A stretch of DNA of 12,654 bases from an uncultured Saprospiraceae bacterium (GTDB lineage: Bacteria > Bacteroidota > Bacteroidia > Chitinophagales > Saprospiraceae). The stretch is from positions 1-12,654 of the forward strand of contig CALHBW010000047.1 of the NCBI GenBank assembly GCA_937930625.1. Reading direction: 5' to 3'. Position numbers and translations under genes: made by a program. The notes beneath the pieces were generated by a model that was not told the DNA's origin, made no database searches, and saw only the letters and a list, made by a program, of their open reading frames with translations. Below, piece by piece: positions 7,185 to 12,505 of this stretch; positions within the stretch are counted from its first letter, which is position 1; each line of letters begins with the position of its first letter.

Positions 7185-7613
7185 ATGAGCGAAACAGATA
7201 GACTGCGATTGGAAGACGCCTTCTCACCGGAAGTTTGGACAGATGAAACTATAGACTATGCCGTTCATACTATCCAAACATGCACCCTGACACGAGACGA
7301 GTTGGAGAGAGTCTATCGCATGATTATAAAAGTAATACATCATGTAGAGGTAAAAAAAGATAGAAAAAGAGTTCAAAAAGAAATAGAAACAGCAAGGAAA
7401 GAAGCAGAAATAACAAGGAAAGAAATAGAAACAACAAGGGAAAAAGCAGAAATAGCAAGGGAAAAAATACAAAAAATAGAACTACAAATCACTAATAGTA
7501 TTATCAAAATGCTGAAAATGAATACAACACCCCATGCTATCACTCAAATGATTGACGGTATATCATTGGAAGAAGTCCTGAAAATCAAAGAAAAATTAAA
7601 TGACAGAATCTGA
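7185..7613 (+). CDS. Free-standing C-terminal paralogue of the Rpn-like nuclease (no catalytic domain)
   Basis: The 142-residue ORF aligns along its whole length with residues 185-326 of the preceding nuclease: 'LEDAFSPEVWTDETIDYAV' with 'VEEAFTPPEFWTEEWIDNAI', 'RMIIKVIHHVEVKKDRKR' with 'RMIVKAVHHVEIAEDRKR', and an identical 'SLEEVLKIKEKL' end. Met1 falls opposite Met185. It lacks the PD-(D/E)XK domain. A 33-base block near both 3' ends (7129-7161 and 7566-7598) is identical, showing a shared origin by tandem duplication, while the coils have diverged. The centre is a coiled coil of 21-bp units (7380-7463). It starts 8 bases after the nuclease stop and ends 14 bases inside folK, so the three genes are probably co-transcribed. 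By analogy with the short C-terminal Rpn products reported in E. coli it may bind and restrain the nuclease (inference). The alternative is a decaying duplicate. Confidence 0.75.
   Translation: MSETDRLRLEDAFSPEVWTDETIDYAVHTIQTCTLTRDELERVYRMIIKVIHHVEVKKDRKRVQKEIETARKEAEITRKEIETTREKAEIAREKIQKIELQITNSIIKMLKMNTTPHAITQMIDGISLEEVLKIKEKLNDRI
7380..7484 (+). repeat. Four to five 21-bp coding repeats in the short paralogue
   Basis: Units at 7380-7400, 7401-7421, 7422-7442 and 7443-7463 encode EIETARK, EAEITRK, EIETTRE and KAEIARE; a degenerate fifth (7464-7484) encodes KIQKIEL. Units 1/3 and 2/4 are most alike, pointing to duplication of a 42-base pair of heptads. The unit sequence differs from that in the full-length nuclease, so expansion happened after the genes separated or the arrays were rewritten independently. 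Confidence 0.85.
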
Positions 7614-8124
7614 ACACCCCGCCCAATCCTCGCCCATCATCTATCGCACCTACCTGCATCTCGGTAGCAATGTCGGCGACAGACTCGGCAATTTACTCAA
7701 AGCCAAATTCGTAATTCAACGAAAAATCGGTCATATACAATTGCTATCACAAGTCTATGAAACCGAAGCGTGGGGCAACACCAATCAATCTTCCTTCTAC
7801 AACCAAGCCCTCCTCATTCGTACCGAGATGACCGCCCAACAAGTACTCGATACCATCCACGAAATCGAAAATCAACTCGGCAGACAACGCGACGAACATT
7901 GGGGACCGCGCACAATTGACATTGATATTTTATTTTTTGAACATGAAATTATGAATACCCGAAAACTCACACTTCCCCACCCGCGCCTACACGAACGCAA
8001 TTTTGTTTTAGTCCCATTAGAAGAAATTGCGCCGGACTTCATTCATCCTATCTTAAATAAAAGTATAAAAGAACTCCGCGAATCCTGTCCTGACACCTTG
8101 CAAGTCACTTTGCTCATTAATTGA
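7600..8124 (+). CDS. folK: 2-amino-4-hydroxy-6-hydroxymethyldihydropteridine pyrophosphokinase (HPPK)
   Basis: FolK transfers pyrophosphate from ATP to 6-hydroxymethyl-7,8-dihydropterin, the step before dihydropteroate synthase in folate synthesis; it is cytosolic. The 174-residue protein has the full family pattern: 'LHLGSNVGDR' (19-28), 'YETEAWG' (53-59), 'FYNQALLI' (66-73), and the signature 'HWGPRTIDIDILFF' (100-113), with Asp107 and Asp109 matching the two Mg-binding aspartates. It closes with 'LPHPRLHERNFVLVPLEEIAP' residues. The N-terminus is about 15 residues longer than in the E. coli enzyme. No closer in-frame ATG exists, so the start at 7600 is used although it lies inside the end of the previous ORF (14-base overlap). 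That overlap suggests translational coupling and that folK has been captured into the nuclease transcript, or that the duplication ended right at the original folK leader. Confidence 0.93.
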   Translation: MTESEHPAQSSPIIYRTYLHLGSNVGDRLGNLLKAKFVIQRKIGHIQLLSQVYETEAWGNTNQSSFYNQALLIRTEMTAQQVLDTIHEIENQLGRQRDEHWGPRTIDIDILFFEHEIMNTRKLTLPHPRLHERNFVLVPLEEIAPDFIHPILNKSIKELRESCPDTLQVTLLIN

Positions 8125-8163
8125 ATATTATTTCTTCCATTATTCATGCTACACAACTACACT

Positions 8164-8202
8164 TTCAAATATTTTTTATTACATTTATGTGAAATATTTG
8201 AA
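8164..8202. promoter_or_regulatory. Inverted repeat before glgC (possible operator)
   Basis: A perfect 11-bp inverted repeat, TTCAAATATTT/AAATATTTGAA (8164-8174 with 8192-8202), has a 17-base spacer. It lies immediately before a promoter-like AAACTTTG (8204-8211). Its symmetry and position fit a dimeric regulator site; in RNA it would be a weak AT hairpin ending folK. Both are inference. Confidence 0.4.
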
Positions 8203-8203
8203 T

Positions 8204-8211
8204 AAACTTTG
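8204..8211 (+). promoter_or_regulatory. Possible -7 box of glgC
   Basis: AAACTTTG, preceded by TA one base too far upstream, is one mismatch from TAnnTTTG and is followed by GC as is common in this phylum. It lies 39 bases before the ATG at 8251. No clear -33 box was found. Confidence 0.35.
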
Positions 8212-8250
8212 CGTCAACACTTTATTCCATTCACTCATTCAAAATTAATC

Positions 8251-9534
8251 ATGACTGACCAAACCGTTGCCATTATTCTCGGAGGTGGTGTGGGTTCTCG
8301 CCTCTACCCGCTCACCATGGAACGCTCCAAACCGGCTGTACCCATCGCCGGGAAATATCGCCTGATTGATATTCCCATCAGCAATTGCCTCAATTCGGAT
8401 ATTCGAAAGATGTTTGTCTTGACGATGTTCAACTCAGCTTCCTTGAATAAACACATTAAAAATGCGTATCATTTTGATGTGTTTTCCAATGGTTTTGTGG
8501 ATATTCTGGCAGCAGAACAAACGCAAGACAGCAAAGATTGGTTTCAGGGAACATCTGACGCAGTACGTCAGTCATTGCCGCGTTTGAAAAATTTGAACTA
8601 CGAGTATGTTCTCATTTTATCGGGCGACCAATTGTATAATATGGACTTTGAGGCAATCATGGAATACCATATCAGCAAGCAAGCCGACCTGACGATAGCC
8701 ACCATTCCGGTAGTCGCAAAAGACGCTACCAGCTTTGGTATTATGAAAGTCGATGAAGGCGGAATTATTGGTGATTTTGTCGAAAAACCTCCCGCAGATG
8801 AAGTCGAAAAGTGGAAGTCGCCGCTACCCGCCAAATATACCGACCAAGACAAACACTATCTCGCCTCTATGGGTATTTATGTATTTAATAAAAATATATT
8901 AAATCAATTATTTGACGAAAATAAACAAGCGAATGATTTTGGAAAGGAAATCATTCCGTATGCTGTCAATCAGGAAAAATACACCGTTACAAGCTATCCT
9001 TATGACGGGTATTGGGCGGATATCGGGACGATAGCTTCTTTCCTCGAAGCCAATCTCAACCTGACCGGTTTTCTACCCGAATTTCATTTATATGATAATA
9101 TCAAAAAAATCTACTCACGCTCACGAATGCTTGCGCCCACGAAGTTTTTCGGTACTAAAGTAACACACGGTTTGGTGTCAGACGGATGTATTATTCATGC
9201 TGCGGAAATCTCCCGTGCGGTAGTCGGCATACGCTCCCGCATTGGTCAAGGAACAGTTATTCGCGACTCTATTGTCATGGGCAATGACTACTACCAAACT
9301 GTAAATGACATCGAACAACTTCCTGATAATGAATTACTTGGCATAGGAAATAATTGCTTCATTCAAAATACCATTATTGATAAAAATGCACGAGTCGGGC
9401 ATAATGTACGCATCATTGGCGGTCCGGGATTAGCGGATGCAGAGACGGACACGCACTGTATTCGCGATGGTATTATTATTCTTAAAAAAGGTGCGGTGAT
9501 TGAGAGTGATGCGGTGATTGGTTTATCTTTGTGA
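8251..9534 (+). CDS. glgC: Glucose-1-phosphate adenylyltransferase (ADP-glucose pyrophosphorylase)
   Basis: GlgC makes ADP-glucose from ATP and glucose-1-phosphate, the committed step of bacterial glycogen synthesis. From the ATG at 8251 the protein has 427 residues (E. coli 431). It shows the nucleotide-binding loop 'LGGGVGSRLYPLT' (10-22), 'KPAVPIAGKYRLIDIPISN' (27-45), 'FNSASLNKH' (60-68), 'WFQGTSDAVRQ' (97-107) and the catalytic 'SGDQLYNMDF' (Asp126). 'DFVEKP' (175-180) supplies Lys179 for the sugar phosphate and 'GYWADIGT' (253-260) is present. The C-terminal third is a left-handed beta-helix. A TTG at 8209 would add 14 residues that overlap the promoter-like box, so the ATG is preferred. 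No other glycogen genes (glgA, glgB, glgP) are nearby. The Dabb-domain lipoprotein gene follows after 38 bases and may share the transcript. Confidence 0.95.
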   Translation: MTDQTVAIILGGGVGSRLYPLTMERSKPAVPIAGKYRLIDIPISNCLNSDIRKMFVLTMFNSASLNKHIKNAYHFDVFSNGFVDILAAEQTQDSKDWFQGTSDAVRQSLPRLKNLNYEYVLILSGDQLYNMDFEAIMEYHISKQADLTIATIPVVAKDATSFGIMKVDEGGIIGDFVEKPPADEVEKWKSPLPAKYTDQDKHYLASMGIYVFNKNILNQLFDENKQANDFGKEIIPYAVNQEKYTVTSYPYDGYWADIGTIASFLEANLNLTGFLPEFHLYDNIKKIYSRSRMLAPTKFFGTKVTHGLVSDGCIIHAAEISRAVVGIRSRIGQGTVIRDSIVMGNDYYQTVNDIEQLPDNELLGIGNNCFIQNTIIDKNARVGHNVRIIGGPGLADAETDTHCIRDGIIILKKGAVIESDAVIGLSL

Positions 9535-9553
9535 GTTCGTTACTCGTTACTCG
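9535..9553 (+). repeat. Gene-end word repeat after glgC
   Basis: Directly after the glgC TGA comes GTTCGTTACTCGTTACTCG, an 8-base word (CGTTACTC) in tandem. It fills half of the 38-base gap to the next start. Confidence 0.65.
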
Positions 9554-9572
9554 TTTTGTAAAATCATTTTGT

Positions 9573-10019
9573 ATGAAAAATTACATTATCTTTTTTCTAT
9601 TATTTGTGTTCATAAGTTGTTCTGATGCTGCACTAAAGGAAGAACTCAACAAGACCAAAGCCGACCTTAAAGCTGCTCAAACCACTATCAGCGAATTGAA
9701 AACCCAAATTGAGCCGGAAGGTGAACTTGTTCACATCGTCCTGTTTCGTCTTAAATCTGATGCAGACCAAGCCCGGCTCGTTTCAGAAGTTATGAAATTA
9801 GAAGGCATCGAAGGTTTGATGGATTTGCAAGTCGGACCGTTTGAGGACTTGGGAGACAAACGCGCGCTGTCAGAATATGCCATGATAATGGAAATGTCTT
9901 TTGAAAATAAAGCCGCTTACCAAAAATATCAAGCACATCCGCTACATCTGACTTTGAAAGAAAACTTAAAATCGCTGATGGCGAGTCCGCCTGCGACTTA
10001 TGATTATTTGAAGAAATGA
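9573..10019 (+). CDS. Lipoprotein with coiled coil and Dabb (stress-responsive A/B barrel) domain
   Basis: From the ATG at 9573 the protein has 148 residues. A GTG at 9531 is also in frame but overlaps the glgC stop and would put 14 residues before the signal, so it is rejected. MKNYIIFFLLFVFISC is a lipoprotein signal with lipobox FISC (Cys16). A short coiled coil (about 20-45: 'EELNKTKADLKAAQTTISELK') links the anchor to a Dabb domain: 'LVHIVLFRLK' (50-59), 'GLMDLQVGPFE' and 'MEMSFENKAAYQKYQAHPLH' (the F-x-x-x-x-A-x-x-x-Y-x-x-H-P-x-H pattern). Dabb domains form small ferredoxin-like dimeric barrels; some act in stress response or as small-molecule enzymes, and most have no known role. Being lipid-anchored behind a coiled coil, it probably faces the periplasm. 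A TCATTTTG at 9564-9571 nearly matches a -7 box but leaves no leader. Confidence 0.8.
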   Translation: MKNYIIFFLLFVFISCSDAALKEELNKTKADLKAAQTTISELKTQIEPEGELVHIVLFRLKSDADQARLVSEVMKLEGIEGLMDLQVGPFEDLGDKRALSEYAMIMEMSFENKAAYQKYQAHPLHLTLKENLKSLMASPPATYDYLKK

Positions 10020-10148
10020 GAGGAGAGAGGAGAGACAAGAGACAAGAGAGGAGAGAGGAGAGACCAGAGACGTGAAATGAATAAGCATCTTTAATATCTT
10101 CTCTCATGTCTCTCCTCTCACGTCTCTCGTCTCATCTCTCTCGTCTCA
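10018..10148. repeat. GA-rich and TC-rich word repeats forming an inverted pair between convergent genes
   Basis: From 10018 to about 10074 the plus strand is built of GAGAGGA/GAGACAA words; from about 10100 to 10147 it is built of the complementary TCTCTCC/CTCGTCT words, with ~25 mixed bases between. Each arm begins at a stop codon: TGA of the Dabb lipoprotein (10017-10019) and TGA of the glycoside hydrolase (10148-10146 on the minus strand). The RNA of either strand can fold on itself, so the block may work as a two-way 3'-end structure. Confidence 0.8.
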
Positions 10149-11183
10149 TTTTTCTCCATAACATTTTCTTAAAATTTCTTCTGCTTTTTTGCCTTGCGGG
10201 GTGTAGTCGCGGTCGTTATATCCTTCGCCGCCTTCGCCGTTTGGAAACCACTTCCAGAGGAAGCCACCGTGCCACCAATCGTACTGTTTAAATTCGGTGA
10301 GTAGAGCTTCGATGGCATTGGCTTGGGCTTGTTCGTTACGAGGCAAGCGTTTGATTTTGGCTTCGAGTTCCCAAGTGTTGTGAGCGCAGCCATCAACGGT
10401 GAGATAGCCGTATTCCGTAAAAATAATCGGTTTGTTTTGTTCACAGGCAAATTTTTCCATTTTGCGGACATAGGGCTGCCATGCTTTCCGTAAGTCCTTG
10501 ATTGATGGAGTTTTACTTTTATCCAATGGAAAATAGGTATTGATGCCTATATAATCCATTTCTTGCCAAAAAGGTATATTTTCATAATCATCCCAATTGG
10601 CGGCATAAATCAATTTCCCTGTATAAATGTCGCGTACTTTTCGGATGAGTTGTTGCCAAAATTGAGGGCGTTGAGCCGTAGATTTGGCGAACTCTGTACC
10701 AATGCAGAACATTTCAACATCCAGTGAATCCGCAAGCTGCGCCATTGTGAGTATGTATTTTTCGTAGTCTGTTTCCCATTTTTCCCATTTTTCATTGGTC
10801 TTGTATTCCAAATCGCCTACCCAGCTACCGGGTATATACACTTGAGGTTTGAGCATCACTTTGAGTTGTGCTGCATGTGCGGATTCGATGGTGTGTGCCA
10901 CGCCTTCAATTTTTTCGCCCCACCATTGCCAATCAATATTGAAGGAAACATGCGCTTTACCCTGTCGCGTAAATCCATATGGAATGACGGCTATCCAATC
11001 GGCATTGACCGCTTTCACAGCAGGCATAGGGTCGGCAGGAAATGGGTTGGGCGGTGCGGTGAAGCTGAGTCCTCTCATGCGAGCTTCGGACTGCCATTCG
11101 CATTTAGATGGAGACGGAAGCGTAGTACAGGTATTGGAACATAAAAAACAGAGCAGCAAAAACAGTAGGACGAGTCTTTTCAT
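10146..11183 (-). CDS. Exported GH113-like glycoside hydrolase (beta-mannanase type TIM barrel)
   Basis: The 345-residue protein begins with an export signal, MKRLVLLFLLLCFLCSNTC. Cys15 or Cys19 might be lipidated, but neither lipobox is canonical. The rest is a TIM barrel that best matches family GH113 from memory: 'RGLSFTAPPNPFP' (37-49), 'NADWIAVIPYGF' (60-71), 'KVMLKPQVYIPGSWVGD' (108-124). 'FCIGTEFAKS' carries Glu164 as likely acid/base, and 'IIFTEYGY' carries Glu257 as likely nucleophile. 'GGFLWKWFPNG' (306-316) completes the barrel end. It likely cleaves beta-mannan or a related beta-linked polysaccharide at the cell surface or in the periplasm; the substrate is inferred. No SusC/SusD or other polysaccharide-locus genes are nearby. 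Upstream, a TATATTTTG (11237-11229, minus) is one base off the -7 spacing. The stop overlaps a word repeat. Confidence 0.82.
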   Translation of the reverse strand: MKRLVLLFLLLCFLCSNTCTTLPSPSKCEWQSEARMRGLSFTAPPNPFPADPMPAVKAVNADWIAVIPYGFTRQGKAHVSFNIDWQWWGEKIEGVAHTIESAHAAQLKVMLKPQVYIPGSWVGDLEYKTNEKWEKWETDYEKYILTMAQLADSLDVEMFCIGTEFAKSTAQRPQFWQQLIRKVRDIYTGKLIYAANWDDYENIPFWQEMDYIGINTYFPLDKSKTPSIKDLRKAWQPYVRKMEKFACEQNKPIIFTEYGYLTVDGCAHNTWELEAKIKRLPRNEQAQANAIEALLTEFKQYDWWHGGFLWKWFPNGEGGEGYNDRDYTPQGKKAEEILRKCYGEK

Positions 11184-11327
11184 GCTTAAAATTAGTAAAA
11201 TGTTCCGAATTATGCCTTATTATTTTCTCAAAATATACAGTAAATTTATTTTACTAAATATTATTTTCTTAAAAAAATGTATTTAAAATTGCTATTTTTC
11301 TAAAAATAAAATAAAATCCTTAAAAAA
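11184..11327. other. AT-rich spacer upstream of two divergent units
   Basis: This stretch is over 75 percent A+T and holds no ORF. A small palindrome AGTAAA..TTTACT (11239-11255) is visible. Its left side should hold the promoter of the glycoside hydrolase gene and its right side leads into the RNA gene promoter. Confidence 0.4.
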
Positions 11328-11360
11328 TTTGCACTAAAATACTTTTTTCCTTTATCTTTG
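11328..11360 (+). promoter_or_regulatory. Consensus Bacteroidota promoter of the tRNA-like RNA gene
   Basis: TTTG (11328-11331) is followed after 21 bases by TATCTTTG (11353-11360), matching both the -33 and -7 consensus. It is the best promoter in the window. Transcription would begin near 11366-11368, about 70 bases before the cloverleaf. Confidence 0.8.
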
Positions 11361-11406
11361 TCATGTAATGAAAAGGCAAAAAGCTGCTTTATTGTATTAC
11401 AAACAA

Positions 11407-11434
11407 AATACAGACAAGAATGTCTGTGTTACGA
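11407..11434 (+). repeat. Second copy of the dispersed palindromic repeat, in the RNA gene leader
   Basis: A hairpin (11407-11416 with 11421-11430, one G-U pair) with an AGAA loop carries the ATACAGAC..GAATGTCTGTGTTACGA sequence also found at 3533-3559 in the Omp85 gene. Here only the right half is present. It lies between promoter and cloverleaf, so it would form part of the 5' leader removed on maturation. Confidence 0.8.
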
Positions 11435-11438
11435 ATAC

Positions 11439-11581
11439 TGTGAGGTGATGAAATCGGCAGACATGCCCTCCTGTCTCGAGGGTGGAGAATTTGGGATAAA
11501 CGTGGCATAATGGGTTGACCACTAAGTTGATTATGTGTTATGGCTAACCACTCCGTGAAGGTTCGAATCCTTCTCTCACAG
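11439..11581 (+). tRNA. tRNA-like gene with a 74-nt variable region (anticodon GTC by position)
   Basis: The arms have canonical tRNA geometry. The 7-bp acceptor pairs 11439-11445 with 11574-11580 (G7-U66 wobble). T8-G9 follow, then a 3-bp D stem ATG/CAT with the 11-base loop AAATCGGCAGA. Base 26 is G, the 5-bp anticodon stem is CCCTC/GAGGG and the loop is CTGTCTC. The T stem is GAAGG/CCTTC with loop TTCGAAT, and discriminator 73 is G; CCA is not encoded. T8, A14, GG18-19, A21, T33, T54-T55-C56 and A58 are present. The D arm is Leu-like, G73 and a long arm suit Ser, and GTC reads Asp codons, so identity is unclear. T37 is unusual (normally purine). The variable region (11483-11556) is 74 bases; GGAG/CTCC (11484-11487 with 11551-11554) would make the extra-arm stem around a 63-base loop. 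It may be a real odd tRNA, an RNA with a tRNA-like domain, or a tRNA with an insertion. Confidence 0.55.
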
Positions 11582-11600
11582 CTGATACCAAGGCGAATAT

Positions 11601-11637
11601 AAAGCGAGAATTACGAAAGTAGTTCTCGCTTTTTTAT
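11601..11637 (+). terminator. Strong intrinsic terminator of the tRNA-like RNA
   Basis: A 14-bp stem (11601-11614 with 11619-11632, one G-U pair) is capped by a GAAA tetraloop and followed by a T-rich run ending TTTTATTTA. It lies 19 bases after the cloverleaf and closes a promoter-RNA-terminator unit of about 270 bases. Confidence 0.9.
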
Positions 11638-11638
11638 T

Positions 11639-11826
11639 TAGTTGATAGTTCGTAGTTCATGGTTCATAGTTCATAGTTCATAGTTCATAGTTCGTAGTTC
11701 GTAGTTCGTAGTGCATAGTTGATAGTTCATAGTGCATAGTTGATAGTTGATAGTTGTAAACGATTATTTTTTTGTGAAACAAAAAATACTACGAACTATG
11801 AACTATGAACTACGAACTATCAACTA
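11639..11826. repeat. TAGTTCATAG/TAGTTCGTAG word array with inverted partner
   Basis: From 11639 to 11756 the plus strand is an array of degenerate 7-9 base words (AGTTCAT, AGTTCGT, AGTTGAT, AGTGCAT). The segment 11789-11826 is the inverse complement of 11639-11676 with two differences, so the RNA can form a stem of about 38 bp around a ~110-base loop. The right end begins with the TAG stop of the hydrolase gene on the minus strand. Spacing is irregular and there are no unique spacers, so it is not a CRISPR. Confidence 0.85.
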
Positions 11827-12465
11827 AAACAAAACCCTTTCTATCAGCGCATTGACTTCCTCTGAACGTGTGCCCACCATATAGTGCGAACCGCCATTTA
11901 CCACGAGGTCTGCTTTTACGTATTTGTAGGGCAATACCTTATCTCGTGTACCATGAATGTGGGTGATATTATCGTGAATGGTTTCGTTTTGCCAACGCGT
12001 AACTGCTGTAGCCGCCCATTTCAAAAATGTACCGTCCACAGTGGCTACCATTTCATCAAAAATTATTTTCATTTCCGGCGGCATGTCGCCCATGCGTTGA
12101 TTATAGATTTGTATAGCTCTGCGAATCACGGAAATAGGCGCGAGACTTGCACCACCAAGATATTTTCCAAGTAAAATTTGTGGTGGAAGTTCGCTGCGCG
12201 TTTTGCAGCTTGAAACGAGGATAATTTTTTCGGGTTGAATGTATTTTGCGATTTCCATACACATCATCCCGCCCAACGAAACCCCCATTATCGAAAAAGG
12301 CTCAGAGACATCTAATATCCCTGCCATTCGTCCGGCATAGTGGTTCATTGTTTCATCTTTCAAGGGCGGTAGCCATTCAGGGATGCGAAGTTCGCAATCA
12401 AGGTCGGTCTGCAAATCAAACATCCGGCGGTCTGTCCCCAATCCGGGAAAGGCATAAACTATCAT
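11824..12465 (-). CDS. Alpha/beta hydrolase, small, substrate unknown
   Basis: The 213-residue cytoplasmic protein has a complete catalytic set: the oxyanion loop 'FPGLGTD' (6-12), the nucleophile elbow 'GVSLGG' (Ser63), the acid 'HGTRDKVLP' (Asp175) and the base 'NGGSHYMV' (His194). The cap between residues ~95 and 155 is short. It looks like an esterase, thioesterase or similar enzyme of the alpha/beta-hydrolase fold; from memory such ~215-residue proteins beginning with 'FPGLG' are frequent in Bacteroidota and uncharacterised. A TACTTTTG box lies 40 bases before the ATG. It is a single-gene unit, and its TAG stop is the first word of the repeat array at 11639-11826. Confidence 0.85.
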   Translation of the reverse strand: MIVYAFPGLGTDRRMFDLQTDLDCELRIPEWLPPLKDETMNHYAGRMAGILDVSEPFSIMGVSLGGMMCMEIAKYIQPEKIILVSSCKTRSELPPQILLGKYLGGASLAPISVIRRAIQIYNQRMGDMPPEMKIIFDEMVATVDGTFLKWAATAVTRWQNETIHDNITHIHGTRDKVLPYKYVKADLVVNGGSHYMVGTRSEEVNALIERVLF

Positions 12466-12469
12466 TGAA

Positions 12470-12503
12470 CGAGTTGTTGTGTTGTCGAGTTGAAGAGTTG
12501 ATG
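12470..12503 (-). repeat. CAACTC word repeat in the hydrolase leader
   Basis: On the minus strand the 5' leader contains three CAACTC words with ACAACA between them. It is a low-complexity run like those at gene ends, but here before a start codon. Confidence 0.5.
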
Positions 12504-12505
12504 TG

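Noticed and set aside
7224..7472. Minus-strand ORF rich in Phe, Tyr and Cys opposite the short paralogue
   Set aside because: It is the antisense of the A/G-rich 21-bp repeats; its composition is a mirror of the coil, not a real protein.
8209..8250. TTG start for GlgC
   Set aside because: It would overlap the promoter-like box and add residues not typical of GlgC; the ATG at 8251 directly precedes the conserved N-terminus.
9531..9572. GTG start for the Dabb lipoprotein
   Set aside because: It overlaps the glgC stop, translates a word repeat, and would place 14 residues before a complete lipoprotein signal.
11466..11487. Alternative anticodon reading as Leu GAG with stem CTCC/GGAG
   Set aside because: It needs a 12-base loop and lacks T33; the CCCTC/GAGGG stem with a 7-base loop fits tRNA geometry exactly.
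11483..11556. Group I intron in a tRNA-Leu
   Set aside because: The extra sequence is 74 bases, too short for a group I intron, and lies in the variable region instead of the anticodon loop.
11439..11640. tmRNA (ssrA) as the explanation for the tRNA-like 3' end
   Set aside because: The acceptor lacks the Ala-type G3-U70 pair and GGGG start, a normal D arm and anticodon arm are present, the RNA is too short and no tag ORF is visible.
11639..11760. CRISPR-like array of short repeats
   Set aside because: Units are 7-9 bases, degenerate and without unique spacers; there are no cas genes.
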